Origin: Tetraselmis striata
Lineage: Eukaryota; Chlorophyta; Chlorodendrophyceae; Chlorodendrales; Chlorodendraceae
Direction of reading: 5' to 3'
Assembly: GCA_006384855.1 (NCBI GenBank)
Contig: VCJN01002464.1
Span: 62,001-126,000, forward strand
DNA: 64,000 nt
The notes under the pieces: generated by a model
Told to the model about the DNA's origin: nothing
What the model saw: the letters and a program-made list of their open reading frames with translations, nothing else
Database searches by the model: none
Position numbers and translations under genes: made by a program
Part shown: one piece after another, positions 27,302 through 50,400 of the stretch
How positions within the stretch are numbered: the first letter of the stretch is position 1
How the letters are laid out: every line of letters begins with the position of its first letter

Positions 27302-29345
27302 CCGTATGCATGCAGACAAGAAATTATAATAATATCGTGGCAAGAACGTATATTAATGCCGTATTCATACCTTAACTACGCTTTGGGTTCTCGGTAAAAT
27401 ATTATGGTAATTACTCCCCCCCCCCCTCCCCCCCCACCAAGAGAGAAAACTATACTTATCTTGTCAGTATAAGTGAACGCAGAATGAAACATGAATATCA
27501 CGTGGAGATCTCAAAGTGCTGCCGCAAAGCAATTAACTTTTGGGACCCGCAAACCCAATGGAATGTTAAAGGTACACAGTGTATTCCCACCACACATCAC
27601 TCCGACACAACTTCCTGTAGAGCAAGCAGCCATTATGACAGCCATTATGTAGACCATTGTTCCTGATTCAAAACACAGGGCAATGTGATGCATGCAATTT
27701 GCATGATGTGAAATACGTTCAGCACGGCGCAACGGTGTGCGATGTGCAGTGGATTGGAAACTGGAAAGCACACGCGGGGGCATCCCCTTGCAGCCGCGTG
27801 CGGGCCCGTTTATGTGCAGTGCAATACGCACGAACATCGAGCGCGCGGTTGCATGACAGGGATCCTAGCAATCAGCGGCCTTGATGAGTCGGTGGTGCTA
27901 GAGCTATCCGAGAACGGGATGGGCCGCGATCGAAATGCCTGTGATGGCGCCAACCAGCGATGGCTGACAGCCTGAGCACCCCCCCCCCCCCCCCGGGCTC
28001 CTTCCTGCTGGCAGGCACCGACTTCATCGTAGACGGCTTCCACCACTCCGGCCCCTGGTCGCGGCACTACTTCCTCAGCCACTTCCACGCGGACCACTAC
28101 ACCGGCCTCGAGGCGCGCTTCGCCGCCGGCCGCATCTTCTGCACGGCCGAGACGGCGCGGCTGGTGGCGCTCCACCTGCGCGTGCCGCCCACCGTGCTGG
28201 CGCCCCTCCCCATCAACCACACGCACCGCATCGACGGCAAGGCCGTCACGCTACTAGAGGGTGAGCAGCCCAACTAGCCACAACATGGGTAGGTGACAGA
28301 AGGGGGCTGGACCCCACCTCGCGGCGGGCGTCATGATCCCTCTCTGACGCCGCTGCTCTGCCCCGTCCCCCGCCTGGCGGCAGCCAACCACTGCCCCGGG
28401 GCCGTGATCTTTGTGTTCCAGGTGGGCATGTCGGTGCACGTGCACTGCGGCGACATGCGCTTCGAGCCCAGCCTACTGTCGGCCCCCTTCCCGCTCGGCC
28501 TGGCCGGTCTGCCCCGCATCAGCCGCCTCTACCTTGACACCACCTATGCCGACCCCGAGTATGCCTTCCCAGCCCAGGCCGACATCTTGGCAGCCATCGA
28601 CGGCATCGTGCGCCATGAAGAGGCTAGCGCGGCTGCCGGGAGCGGCAACGGCGGCGGCCGGACGGCCTACCTCTGCGGCGCGTACACTATTGGCAAGGAG
28701 AAGGTGTGGATGCGCGTGTGGAAGAGCCTCGGCGGGCGCGGCAGCGACGCCGTGCACGCAGACTCACAGCGTCGCCGCACCCTGGAGTGCCTTGACCTCG
28801 GTCGGGTGCTGGCGGCGCTGGAGCAGCCGCACTGCTCGCCGCGGCTGGCGCCCGTGGAAACCGAGCCCGAAGCGGCGGGCCTGCTGCGCCGGACCACCTC
28901 CACGGTGCGCGTCGTGTCGCCAGCGGACGAGAAGAGGACTGGCGTCATCTCGCGCGTGCGCGTTGTCAGCATGGCGGCGCTCAGCGGGGAAGCGCGGCTG
29001 CGGCAGGCGGCGGCGGAGCTACGCGCCTCCGGTGGCTTCCGCCGCCTGGTGGCGTTCCGCCCCACTGGGTGGAGCTTCCGGCGCGAGCGCGGGCCGGGAG
29101 CGGCGCAGCGCCTGCTTGCGGCTCCCGATGCCTCGCGAGCCCTGGTGGAAGGCGTCGGTGGCACGTTGACCAGCTACGACGGCGGCGCGATCCGGATCTT
29201 CGGCGTGCCCTACTCAGAGCACAGCAGCGTCGCGGAGCTGGCGCGCATGGTATCAAGCCTAGCGCCGGCGGAGGTGATTCCGACCGTCGCCAAGTCCAAC
29301 TCACACCGCGCACAGATATTAAACCTGCTTCAGGGCCGGGGTTGA
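26245..29345 (+). CDS. SNM1: SNM1/DCLRE1-type DNA cross-link repair nuclease, 3 exons
   Basis: Metallo-beta-lactamase/beta-CASP 5' exonuclease that processes DNA interstrand cross-links and ends in the nucleus. Exons 26245-27001, 28015-28260 and 28384-29345 sum to 1965 nt, 654 residues, all in phase. Catalytic blocks: HFHADH at 275-280, NHCPGAV, HCGDMRFEP, LYLDTTY, AYTIGKEKVW, FRPTGW and the C-terminal VPYSEHSSV. The exon 1-2 junction rebuilds the family motif VPGTDFIVDGF. The N-terminal half has a weak SAM-like stretch (about 87-132, ending DLQHELGV), a DAFAVLMS box at 166-173 and a low-complexity Gly/Arg linker. No UBZ zinc finger is visible. The frame stays open upstream of the ATG to at least 26190, so an earlier start or exon is possible. 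Intron 1 holds a C-run and a CA microsatellite. Confidence 0.93.
27219..27296. repeat. (CA)n microsatellite
   Basis: About 78 bp of CA repeats in SNM1 intron 1, preceded by a C-rich tract at 27164-27198. Confidence 0.95.
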
Positions 29346-31195
29346 TTACGACGGTCATTGGCACCTGGTAATTGCAATAGGGCCATGCATGCGAGGACAA
29401 ACAGCCAAACAGAGCTAAATAGAGGGGCGGGCGGCCTTCAGCCAATGCTGATACTGCTTCATGTAAACTGAGGTGACATTATTAGCTTCCCATTATATTC
29501 ACTTGTTGTCGCCATTATTGCCGATCCGTGCCTGTCGGGCTCTTCATCATTCCTCATCTTCATATTTAGAACTGATCCCGATCCTGAAGCAAATTGTCCC
29601 CATCATCAACAACGTGCCATTGTAATGATTGTATGAACAGCTCCAAAATTGTTTTGAGCTGTATGTAAAAATTATGACAGGATGGCCACGTCATGCATGT
29701 TTTCACAAAGATATCCCATTGTCTCCGTATCGTATTATTGTTGGCTGGGTGGAGAGCACCGACATCCCCCGAGGGCAGTACTGAATAGCCATGGACGGCT
29801 GTTGCATTTCTTCTTTGTTTGATACACCCCGTACAATCTGCTGCAAGCGGCCCGTCTAGCATGACATGGAGAACCCGTACATATCCCCCTTTTATGCGCC
29901 ATATAAATAACTTAAAGTTTGGTCTTTAATTTGTGGTAGAATAAATCAAAATAATGAATGCCATTGAGTTAAGTTTTACATATACCTGCTGTCCAATGTA
30001 TCTGTTCCGCGCAGCATTGCAGACACACTCATATTGTCAATTACTCAAGCACGAACACCGTAATGTCACGGTCAATCGCGCAATCTCACTTTTATGTCCA
30101 AGCAAACTTGCCCAACGCGATCAACCATGCATGCACCCGGTTGGCATCTTTTTGAAAACCTCTTCCGCTGAGCTGCTCCCCTTAATATATAGTATCGTCC
30201 TATAGGACGAAGATCGTATCCAATGATTTCTTCGCATGTAGTGCTGAACGTAAAGGCAGTTCTTCGATGTTTTTGGATATAATCGATCGCCAGCATGCGA
30301 CGCGATACGATGACCTCGCGTAGCGTGCAGCCCTCTTTAGGCCAGAGCAAGGTTCACCACACTGTTTCCGACTCATCATCAAGTTGCATGTATTGTTACA
30401 AAGGCCATGCCTCTGCCAGCGTTTCTTCATTTCCGCTTTATGATTCTGAACTCCATCTTCTGATGAGCCTCCGGCTTCTCTTACTTCCACGGCTCCTTCA
30501 TCTGCCTAGGGTCTTCTGTGGAGGGGTGTCATGAGACTGGGGTGCAGCAGGCAGCCCTATATGTCTCAAACCCTAGCTACATCACCATGATTTCCCCTGG
30601 AGTACGGGAGTACGGCACCCCGTTTTGGCCCCCTCCCACACTCCGGGGTCTAGCACCAGCTCACCAAAGCTTAGACGTCTCTAGCCTTTAGCTCACCAAC
30701 ATGGCTACTATGCTGATGCGGACATAAATACCCCCCCTGGCCGATTTTGTAATCAAGCACTTTTCTCATTCCTAATAAATCGCTTATGTGGGAATAAGGC
30801 ATGTTCTGCGGCTGTCACCGACCGGCTCACCGCCCGTCGGCTTGTTCTTCTAGCCCTCTGTGCTTGGGCTACCGCTTCCTCCAAGCCAGGCTCCTACCGG
30901 TTCTTACTACTAAGCTAGGCTCTCTGGTTCTTCTCCCTGACATCTTGCGTGGTCGTGAAGGCGCCCCTCGACCTACCTCGACTCTTGCCGACTCACCGGT
31001 AGTCAGCCCGGACGGTATGTATCCCGCCTCCCTATCTGTCTCCTGTCAATTCATATGATCTGGTATCTACTCCACAATCTTTTATATAGTTCATGAAATA
31101 CTACATGCGCTACTTCATTATGTCCCCACGTACATCTAGTCAATCGTTGGTATTCTCATCGGTCTAGGGATGGTTATGGTCATATTGGTAATATT
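29346..31195. other. Spacer; nothing recognised
   Basis: A+T-richer spacer after SNM1. A 98-codon minus-strand frame at 29566-29862 has no family likeness and is probably chance. No RNA gene was seen. Confidence 0.5.
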
Positions 31196-31400
31196 GAGAT
31201 TTGAATTACACCGGGCAAACGGCCGGTTCGAATTTTGCTAGCAACGCCGCTATGTCTAGGCAACGCCGATGACCAGCGGCGCACGCCCCAGTCCCGGTCA
31301 GCTATTCTATATTACGCTCCGGAGCAGCGACGGCAGTCCGCATTCTGCCTTTGCGCTAGCTTGACAGCTTGCGCGACGGCATCGCCTCTCTTGTAGGGGC
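31196..31400 (+). repeat. Direct terminal repeat, left
   Basis: TTGAATTACACCGGGCAAAC starts both this and the 34080 copy. They share the block GCAACGCCGCTATGTCTAGG and TTCTGCCTTTGCGC. Confidence 0.85.
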
Positions 31401-32467
31401 GCAAGGTGTGACTAGTAATCGTGAGTGTACCGTACCGACTGACCCACCCACTCTCTATGCCTCCTATAGCTACGATGGCGGGCGGTAGGAAGGCAGGCGG
31501 TTCCTCAAACAACATCCCCAAACAAGACGCCGGAGCCGGTGGAGCAGACGACCGCGGAGGCAATGCTTACGATGCTGCAAGCGCTGAAACTGCAACTCGA
31601 CAGCCTATCGACCGGGCTAGAAATACAGGAGGAGATCAATCAGTAGCGTGCCACTCTCGCGACCAACGATGACGAGGACGAGGGTGGTAACGACCCGCCG
31701 GTGCATGACGCCCGGGCAGCAGTTACGAGGGAAGACGACGACGGCGACGACTGCAGCGAATTCATCAACCCCCGCGACTGGGTAGACGACATACCCCGCG
31801 CCTACCACGACATCCTCCCCCCTTCGGGCGTGCGACGCCCAAGCCTCTTCAAGCCCGGCGTGACGAGGCGGACCTCTTCTTCAAGGAGGCGAACAAGACG
31901 GAATCTTGGGGCGAGTACCGACACGTCATGTGCTATATATGGTCTTTTCCATGAGGCCGCAGAGTCGGCGGCAGCAACAACTATGGCAACGCCTCGGGCG
32001 CCCAAGGCCACCACCCGCACCAAAAAGGTAGGTTTTAGGGTTATTAGGGTTAAATGCCACCATCCGACTTACTTGACGCCGCGCTTCGCACGTTTGCGGC
32101 AGTGGGTGACGCGCACGAGGCTTGGCGGGTCACCTACCTACGCCGCTTCAAGGCCAAGAAGGCGCTCACCAGCGAACAGCAAGTCGCGGAGCAACTCATC
32201 TACTCCCCAATCTTCGACCCCGCCGAGCACGAGCGCTCCGCCAACGTCGTCGATGGCCTCCTCGCCGCCCTCGACAAGCGCCTCGAGGTCGGCCTCGCCG
32301 CGCTGCAGCCAAGGCACAGTCCGCAGTACAGTTCAAGAAGGAGCGGGAGGAGGAACCCGACACCGCCGCCTCGCGGAAGATTAAGGACAAGACGGCGCGC
32401 GAGAAGCGCGAGCGGGAGCGCCGTGAGGCGGAGGCCAAGAACAAGAACGACATGGGGCGACAAATGA

Positions 32468-32635
32468 AATTGAAATTGATTACAACGTGCTAGCTTGCTT
32501 CTCTCCGCCGCTCAGACTGAGTTGTTCTTAGGGCATGCCATCTCTAACCATAGTACCGAACACATATAGTTCAATTACAGCTGAACCTTCCGGCCATTCT
32601 CTTTCGTTTCAAAGTCCCGCCTTCTTCAATCACGT
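32468..32635 (+). repeat. Dispersed repeat shared with a YbeY-HAD intron
   Basis: Blocks TTGAAATTG, ACAACGTGCTAGCTTGC, CTCTCCGCCGCTCAGAC and TTTCGTTTC recur in order at 54869-55040 with about 75% identity. Confidence 0.65.
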
Positions 32636-32761
32636 CATCAGTAACGGTATAAGTTGTTTTGCGGATAGCTACTGGCAGTGGTCAATACGAGCGACTACCG
32701 CTTGTTGGTAAGAAGGGAATTACTTATGCATTAATTGCCTATTTTAATGGTGATTTCCTTT

Positions 32762-32812
32762 TATTTTGGTGATTTCCGATATCGCCTTCTGCTGCTAGCT
32801 CATGTAATTAAT
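32762..32812 (+). repeat. Inverted repeat arm (pairs with 34003-34055)
   Basis: TTTTGGTGATTTCCGATATC through CATGTAATTAAT is found as its near-perfect reverse complement at 34003-34055, about 51 bp. Confidence 0.88.
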
Positions 32813-34002
32813 AAATTATTAATTGCCCCAACCCCGAAAGTACTTTCATGTTCCATCATAATGCACTGGTACCGCGAAATTTACGGTCGCCGTGCTGAGT
32901 CTTGGCTCCACCTGCCGCCATCGCTGAAAATATCCCCCGGCTCCGCAGGTCGTTGTGGCGCTGATCGCCCCGCTGCGCCGGCTGTGATGGCGGTGCGCCG
33001 GCCTCAGCCGCGGTCCGCCGTTGCTGCTGCCATCTCGCCCACCTGAGCTCTTGCGGTAGGATCCCCGAGGGGGACTGGAGGGGGGAAGGCGGGCACAAGC
33101 CCCCCCCCCCCACCCCCCCCCCCCCCGGTCCGCGTGTCATCGCTCCGTGGTCGGCACGCCGGTCATGCTCGCATGCGCTCCGCTTGCCGCCGCAGCGCGT
33201 CTCGTCGATGTAGCCACACGTCCATGGTCAGACCGGGCTGGCCGCCAGCTGACTCCTCCTCCTGCATGGCCGCGAGTCCCTCAAAGCAGTCCGGCTTCTG
33301 TTTCCTGGCCTTTGAGTCGCTGCCATGATCGGCCTCCCCCCCCCCCCCCCCCCGAACGCCCGCCAAGCCTTAAAGTCCCGGTTTCCCGTCTCCTCGCGCT
33401 CGCCGCCCTCGCCCGTTCTCAAAGTGCTACGGGCAGTCTCGGTGTTATGCCGGACGGCTCTCTTTTGTTTTACCATCGTGCACGCTTTAGGGCCAGCGTG
33501 GCGTGGAGCGCGATAGCCAATTAGAGTGCCGCATTCCGGCACAGGCGCAGCCCCGGCTCGCGGCCATGGTGCAATATTTTGATGCTGCACGCGCCGGCTA
33601 CAATGGCGGGTGCGGGCTCCCGAAGGCTCGATGGGCGATCACCTACAACGAGCCGACGGCTAAGTGGACGTTAGACATCGTCACCGCTTGGCTGCAGCGC
33701 GTGGCACATGAGGTGGGGGAGCAACTGCCCGACGGGTTTCTGTGGACATCGCACTTGCTGCGCAGCCAAGGGCGCCGCTGCTGTAGCATACGCCATCGAC
33801 GTCGTGCTGTAGAAGACCAAGCACTTCGGCGGCTGGGTTGTGCTGTCCATCGTCGTGTTGGGCTGCATCGACCTGGCAGCCTTGCCGTGCGCTGCTTCTT
33901 GGCATTGCTTCGGGTGGTGCACCCCCGGGTGGGGCTGGCACCCCACGGCGGCCTGCCCGCCCATGGGCGGCATGATGGCAAATGCGGCCCCTCCACGCTT
34001 AA

Positions 34003-34055
34003 TGATAATATTAATTACATGAGCTAGCAGCAGAAGGCGATATCGGAAATCACCA
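34003..34055 (-). repeat. Inverted repeat arm (pairs with 32762-32812)
   Basis: Near-perfect reverse complement of the upstream arm. It lies between the recombinase remnant and the right direct repeat. Confidence 0.88.
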
Positions 34056-34079
34056 AAATAATGATAATGCTTAATGATA

Positions 34080-34270
34080 ATATTAGGTTTTGAATTACAC
34101 CGGGCAAACGGCCGCTTCGAATTCCGCTAGCAACGCCGCTATGTCTAGGCAACGCCGATGACAAGCGGCAGCGGCGCACACGCAAGCCCCAGTCAGCCCT
34201 GCTATACGACGCTCCGGGGCGGCAACGGCAATCCATCTTCTGCCTTTGCGCGAGCTTGACACTTTCCGCC
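34080..34270 (+). repeat. Direct terminal repeat, right
   Basis: Same orientation as 31196-31400, roughly 85% identical by eye with small indels. Confidence 0.85.
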
Positions 34271-34275
34271 CCCAC

Positions 34276-36004
34276 CCACCCTCCCTTTTTCTCATTTCGG
34301 ATTGCATGGCCCCGTGGGCATGTTTATTTACCAAAATGTAAGCGAGTCACATCTTAAGCGAATTCGGTCCCTTCATGATTGAATGCGCTGCACCCTGCGC
34401 TGGGAAACAATTAAGGCCTCGCCACGGTACCGGTCCAGCGGCACCTCATCATCCTTGGCGACTACCGGTCGTGAGAAGAATGTATTATCTAGAAACTATT
34501 AAGTATTAATCCTTACTCAAGAAGTGGCGGCTAGCAGGGTTTGGCATAATGCGTCGGACAGGACCCGGATGTGCGTAGGCACGTCGTACTGTCTTATGTT
34601 ACGTTTCATTACGATACGTCTACCCTTGGTGGTGCCGTAGTTTAGCTCCGACAAAACTTTCTTTAGGCATCAAAACGGCGCTTGGACGTGCCGGCGGTGT
34701 GCCACCACAGAGACCGGGAGCATGGTGGTAGGATGCTAAATATGACAATATCGTTTGCGACATGACACTGGCAAATGATTTTCAAAACCTCCCACCCGGC
34801 GCTTAGATCGGCAGCTCGGTCGCCCCTCTCGTGCATTCAGTCCAAGACTCCAACATATACTCCCTTCCCCCGGTGCCAGATCAATTACCGTTCCCCGCCC
34901 ACACCATCGCAGCCTAAGTATTAATAGTCACACTATGAGTTCTTGCGTGCCGCCTGCAGTGTAGCATGCCGCCGTCCAACTCTTGCATAGCAGCTCCTTG
35001 CATGTTTTACTACGGGTTACTCGTTACATCTTGCAACAACTATTTTACCCGAATACCTATTTTATATGAGTCGAAAAATATGGTCCCACAGCAGCCCCTC
35101 GCCCGTGCCCACCCCTCCCTCTACCCACACCTGACATGGATGCCTCGAGCCCTCGACTGGCTGATGTGTCTTTTGTTGTCGACCGAAGCTATCGGCTGGG
35201 TTGTGCCCCCGGAATATTTATCGATAGTGCGGCTATCGAATACCCGCCATCATCTATGCCGTTAGCATGAAGCGTTGCGGGCGTCGATCGGTAAGTTGTG
35301 CTTGTCACACAATAGCATATGCCTCGACCGGTGACTCTGCAGCCGATGATATGTGATCATCAATCGTATTATGTAAGTAATGTTCGTCGGTACATCGCAT
35401 GGTGGCGTCGGCCGTTCGCTGGTGACGGTAAAATATATCCATTATATATTGCTTTGCAAATATGCAAGCAGCAAAAGGGTGCACGATAGTACATTCAATG
35501 TGCGCTAGGCCGCTAGCATAGCGCTACAAGCTAACATCAATGTACACTCGTGTTCCCATCCACCAGCAAGTCAGCAACACCATTGAAAAAGTGCTGGGGC
35601 GGCTTCGGCCGATGTCCCGGGGCGAACTTTTACCATTGAAAACCCGTCGACTACGTCGATTACGTTGACGAAAATGACGTAATCAATGACGTAAAGTATC
35701 GTATTCGAATTACGTCTTACCGTCACGTGTGTACGGTACGTTGCGTCTGCCACAATCTGAGGTACGCCCAACCCTGGTCGCTAGCGCTACTGCTTGGCCG
35801 ACAATTATGATGACGAGGCGCCATGGTCCACGCCAGCTAACGCGCCAGCATCTCTTCAGCGCACATCCCGCCCCTCACTCCAGTCCGCCAGCGTCTGTCA
35901 GCCTGTCAGTCTATCACAGCGCCACCGTCGGCACGCCACCTGCTCCCTCCTATCGTTTGATTTCCCTCCGACGCGCCAAGCCCCTACTGCCCTAGCTTTC
36001 CAGC
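34276..36004. other. Spacer upstream of glycerol kinase
   Basis: No gene recognised. It contains short dyads around 35640-35715 with repeated TGACGTAAT-like half-sites (GACGTAATC, GACGTAAAG, TTACGTC). These could be CRE-like promoter elements, but this is only a sequence resemblance. Confidence 0.4.
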
Positions 36005-45982
<9,978 letters not shown>

Positions 45983-47454
45983 CGCCGCATACGCGGATTG
46001 TGTAATGAGTGTGCATAGGAGGCTGCGAATGTGTTGAGCGCTCCGAAACCGAGCTCCGAAACCAGTCGCAGCAAACCCGTCGCACATAACTACGCATCCC
46101 GGCATCTCGCCGCCGACGTCAGCACAGCTTCCGCAGAACCTAACGTCTCGGACCCCCTGGCGGTAGGCGCCCACACCTCGCATCAACTGGCGCCACTATG
46201 CCGTCGTACTTGCCCGCAGTTGTGCCACCAATCCGCCCCCTCAGCATCAGCATCGTCTCCGTCATCGTCTCCGTCTCCGTCGTTGCTGCGAGCGCAAGTA
46301 TACCGGTGCCAGGTGGAAGCGGAAAAATAAACTAGCGCCGACACGCCAGCGCGAACGGCACAATGTGCGCACTCCCATGCATTCTGCGTTGCAAAAATCC
46401 TCGGCACCTCTAGTCAACCATCCGACCCTGAGCTGCTCGTCGCTGAGCGCCCCATCGCCGTGTTGCCCGTGCGCTCGGCCAGTGTCTGACGAGCGCTGTT
46501 TCTGCCGAGAGACGGAGAAACGAACACTCGCTCCGCGGGTTCAGCCCAACTATCCCCTTTCTGCGTGACCGCGTCGTCCCTGCAGCGCTTGGCGCCCGTT
46601 ACATCGGCGCCGACCATCAGGCGCTTGCGCTGCCGCTCGACGCCCGGCCTCGCAGGCCGCCACGCTGCGTGTCATCAATTGCCTGCTCACCCTGCGGTCG
46701 GGACGAGCCTGCTGAATAACGTGTGGTTTCCGAACGCTCACATATTTGGCCAGCACGGCGCACATCCCAGCCAGTGCTCAACGGCACTCTGAATCCTTTT
46801 ACTCGTATCGTGCCGCGGCAGAGTCGACGGTTGATATTATTCTTGCCGGAGTAGCGTAAGCGCGTCGGAACTCGGGTGCTGCTCGGCTGCGCCGCGTCAT
46901 CGTCCGGCGCTCGGAGGCGATGGAGGCGGCTCCGCGCAGCGCAGCGCACGCGATACGCTGTACGGGAGACACCTGTACGCCACGACCTACCGCGCGGCGC
47001 GAACGATATATACGGGTACAAAGCGTCACAAACATATGATTGCACGACGCGATACATAATATATATCTATATATACATGTTTGTGTGTGTGTGTGTGTGT
47101 GTGTGTACAGCGAGATGCGGAGGCGGGAGGTGGGGTTCCGTTGCGCTAAGCGGGTAAAGGGGCGGTGCGTCACACAATTCCCCACAAAAACGGAGGAGGG
47201 GTTCCTAGGGTTGGATACATAGTGTTGTATGAGGCTTAGCCCACGGGGTATCACTATGCTAACTGCTGGGAGGGGGGAATAGGGACCTTTCAAAGGACTC
47301 CATGTTACGCACTTTCACTAGTGGGCCCTATATGATTCCGGCAGCCGGGCAACAATAGTAAGACCTGGCCTACTGAGTGGTAGCTGCCTTAGCACCAAAG
47401 ACTAAGCGGTCATAAAGCTGTAAGAATTATCAAACTTCAAATTGCATGACGATG
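45983..47454. other. Spacer after glycerol kinase
   Basis: No gene recognised. It contains a (GT)n tract at 47081-47106. The last ~250 bp before the satellite carry no clear feature. Confidence 0.5.
47081..47106. repeat. (GT)n microsatellite
   Basis: Thirteen GT units after an AT-rich TATATA stretch. Confidence 0.9.
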
Positions 47455-50400
47455 TACAAAAGCCGCGACGCTGGTGCGGCGACTGCACACCACAAAAGCT
47501 TGCACAACAAACATCGCAGGAGTGAAAATAAGGCGTGACGCCGCTTCCTACAAACCACAGACAATGCTCACTGTTTGATTCAAAAAGCTGCGACGCCGCT
47601 GCGAGTACAACGTCCCACAAACATTAAATGATGTAAAAAGCCGCAACGCCGCTGCGAGTATAACGTGCCACAAACATTACATAATGAAGAAGCCGCGACG
47701 CCGCTGCGAGGACAACGAACCACAAACATTGCAAGTTGATAAAAAGCCGAGACGCCGCACCGAGTACAACGGACCACAAGCATTGCAAGTTTAAAAAGCC
47801 GCGACGCCGCTGCGAGTACAACGAACCACAAACATTGCAAGTTGAGAAAAAGCCGAGACACCGCTGCGAGTACAACGGACCACAAGCATTGCAAGTTTAA
47901 AAGCCGCGACGCCGCTGCGAGTACAACGCACCACAAACATTGTCTGATAAAAAAGCCGCGACGCCGCTGCGAGTACAACGCACCACAAACATTGTCTGAT
48001 CAAAAGCCCCGACGCCGCTTCGAGTACAACGTACCACAAACATTTCAGGATAAATTAAAAAACAAAGCCGCGATGCCGCTGCGAGTACAACGTACCACAA
48101 GCATTGCAAGTTGAAAAAAGCCGCAACGCCGCTATAACATCCCACAAACATTTCAAGTTAACAAAAAGCCGCAACGCCGCTATGAGTACAACGTGCCAAA
48201 AACATTCCAGGTTGAAAAAGCGCCGCGACGCCGCTGCGAGTACAACGCACCACAAACATTGCAAGTTAAACAAGTGCCGCCACGCCGCTGAGAGTACAAC
48301 GCCCCACAAACATTGTCTGATAAACAAGCCGCGACGCCGCTGCGAGTACAAATCACCGCAAACATTCCAGGATTAAAAAGCCGCTGTACAATGGATCACC
48401 ACAAGTACAATGGATCGCAAACATTGCAAGTTTAAAAAGCCGCGACGCCAGCTGCGAGGACAACGCACCGCAAACATTATTCTGATCAAAAGCCCCGACG
48501 CCGCTTCGAGTACAACGTACCACAAACATTTCAGGATAAATTAAAAAACAAAGCCGCGATGCCGCTGCGATTACAACGTACCACAAGCGTTGCAAGTTGA
48601 AAAAAGCCGCAACGCCGCTATAACATCCCACAAACATTTCAAGTTAACAAAAAGCCGCAACGCCGCTGTGAGTACAACGTGCCAAAAACATTCCAGGTTG
48701 AAAAAGCGCCGCGACGCCGCTGCGAGTACAACGCACCACAAACATTGCAAGTTAAACAAGTGCCGCGACGCCGCTGCGAGTACAACGTCCCACAAACATT
48801 GTCAGATAAACAAGCCGCGACGCCGCTGCGAGTACAAATCACCGCAAACATTCCAGGATTAGAAAGCCGCTGCGCCGCTGCGAGTACAACGTACCACAAA
48901 GATTGCAATAAATTAGAAAAGCCGCGACGCCGCTGCGAGTACAACTTCCCACAAACATTGCAAGTTTAAAAAGCCGCGACGCCGCTGCGAGTACAACGAA
49001 CCACAAACATTGCAAGTTGAGAAAAAACCGCGACGCCGCTGCGAGTACAACGGACCACAAGCATTGCAAGTTTAAAAAGCCGCGACGCCGCTGCGAGTAC
49101 AGCGTACCACAAACATTGTCTGATAAAAAAGCCGCGACGCCGCTGCGAGTACAAATCACCGCAAACATTCCAGGATTTACCCAAGGAGGCACTGTTTGCC
49201 AAAGAATGTGAGCTCGCTTACATCGAAGGCTAAGACAAGAACCATAGGCTTGGCCTGGGTGTCTCCTAGCGCAAACAGATGTAGCGCGACAGATGCCGCC
49301 GTGGCGCCGCCCGGGGCGTCGTCTTCCGGTACAGGGCGAGGGGGCATCCTTCTGTCGCGGGGTGGGGAAGGTGTAGCGTCTCGGGAGGCTGAGGCTCGGG
49401 TCCGAGTCGGCATAGAGTAAGCTGACACTCTGCTCGACTGCTAGAGTCGAGACTCCTCGCGCGAGCCAGTTGAGGCGAGCGCAAAGCATAGAGTGCCTGT
49501 GCCCGAGGGTGGATCCCTCAGGTCGTAGTGCTGGTGCGGGCCGGCAGGCCTTAGTCCGTGCGCCGACCTCGGGGGTCGTGCGCAGTACAACATAGCTAAT
49601 GTACTGTAAGCCTCTAGATGACTACATCTGACCATAAAAAAGCCCCGACGCCGCTTCGAGTACAACGTACCACAAACATTTCAGGATAAATTAAAAAACA
49701 AAGCCGCGATGCCGCTGCGAGTACAATGTACCACAAGCATTGCAAGTTGAAGAAAGCCGCAACGCCGCTACAACGTCCCACAAACATTTCAAGTTAACAA
49801 GAAGCCGCGACGCCGCTGCGAGTACAACGTGCCAAAAACATTGCAATTTGAAAAATTGCCGCGACGCCGCTGCGAGTACAACGCACCACAAACATTGTCT
49901 GATAAAAAAGCCGCGACGCCGCTGCGAGTACAAATCACCACAAACATTGTCTGATCAAAAGCCCCGACGCCGCTGCGAGTACAACGTACCACAAACATTT
50001 CAGGATAAATTAAAAAACAAAGCCGCGATGCCGCTGCGAGTACAATGTACCATAAGCATTGCAAGTTGAAAAAATCCGCAACGCCGCTATTACGCCCCAC
50101 AAACATTTCAGGTTAACAAAAAGCCGCGACGCCGCTGTGAGTACAACGTGCCAAAAACATTCCAGGTTGAAAAAGCGCCACGACGCCGCTGCGAGTACAA
50201 CGTCCCACAAACATTGTCTGATAAACAAGCCGCGACGCCGCTGCGAGTACAAATCACCGCAAACATTCCAGGATTAAAAAGCCGCTGCGCCGCTGCGAGT
50301 ACAACGTACCACAAAGATTGCAATAAATTAGAAAAGCCGCGACGCCGCTGCGAGTACAACGTCCCACAAACATTGCAAGTTTAAAAAGCCGCGACGCCGC

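Larger units (their letters stand above)
31196..34275 (+). mobile_element. Tyrosine-recombinase retroelement fossil lacking an RT
   Basis: Direct repeats of about 190 bp bound the segment (31196-31400 and 34080-34270). Between them are a gag-like region at about 31450-32490 with acidic and then Lys/Arg/Glu coiled-coil segments (WRVTYLRRFKAKKALTSEQQ) and, at about 33500-34020, the C-terminal part of a tyrosine recombinase (ARWAITYNEPTAKWTLDIV). A second, inverted repeat (32762-32812 and 34003-34055) brackets the recombinase. No reverse transcriptase was seen, so this looks like a deletion derivative of a DIRS-order element. It is broken several times. Confidence 0.6.

Noticed and set aside
29566-29862. 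98-codon minus-strand open frame
   Set aside because: It has no family likeness, no splice partners and sits in A+T-richer spacer; probably chance.
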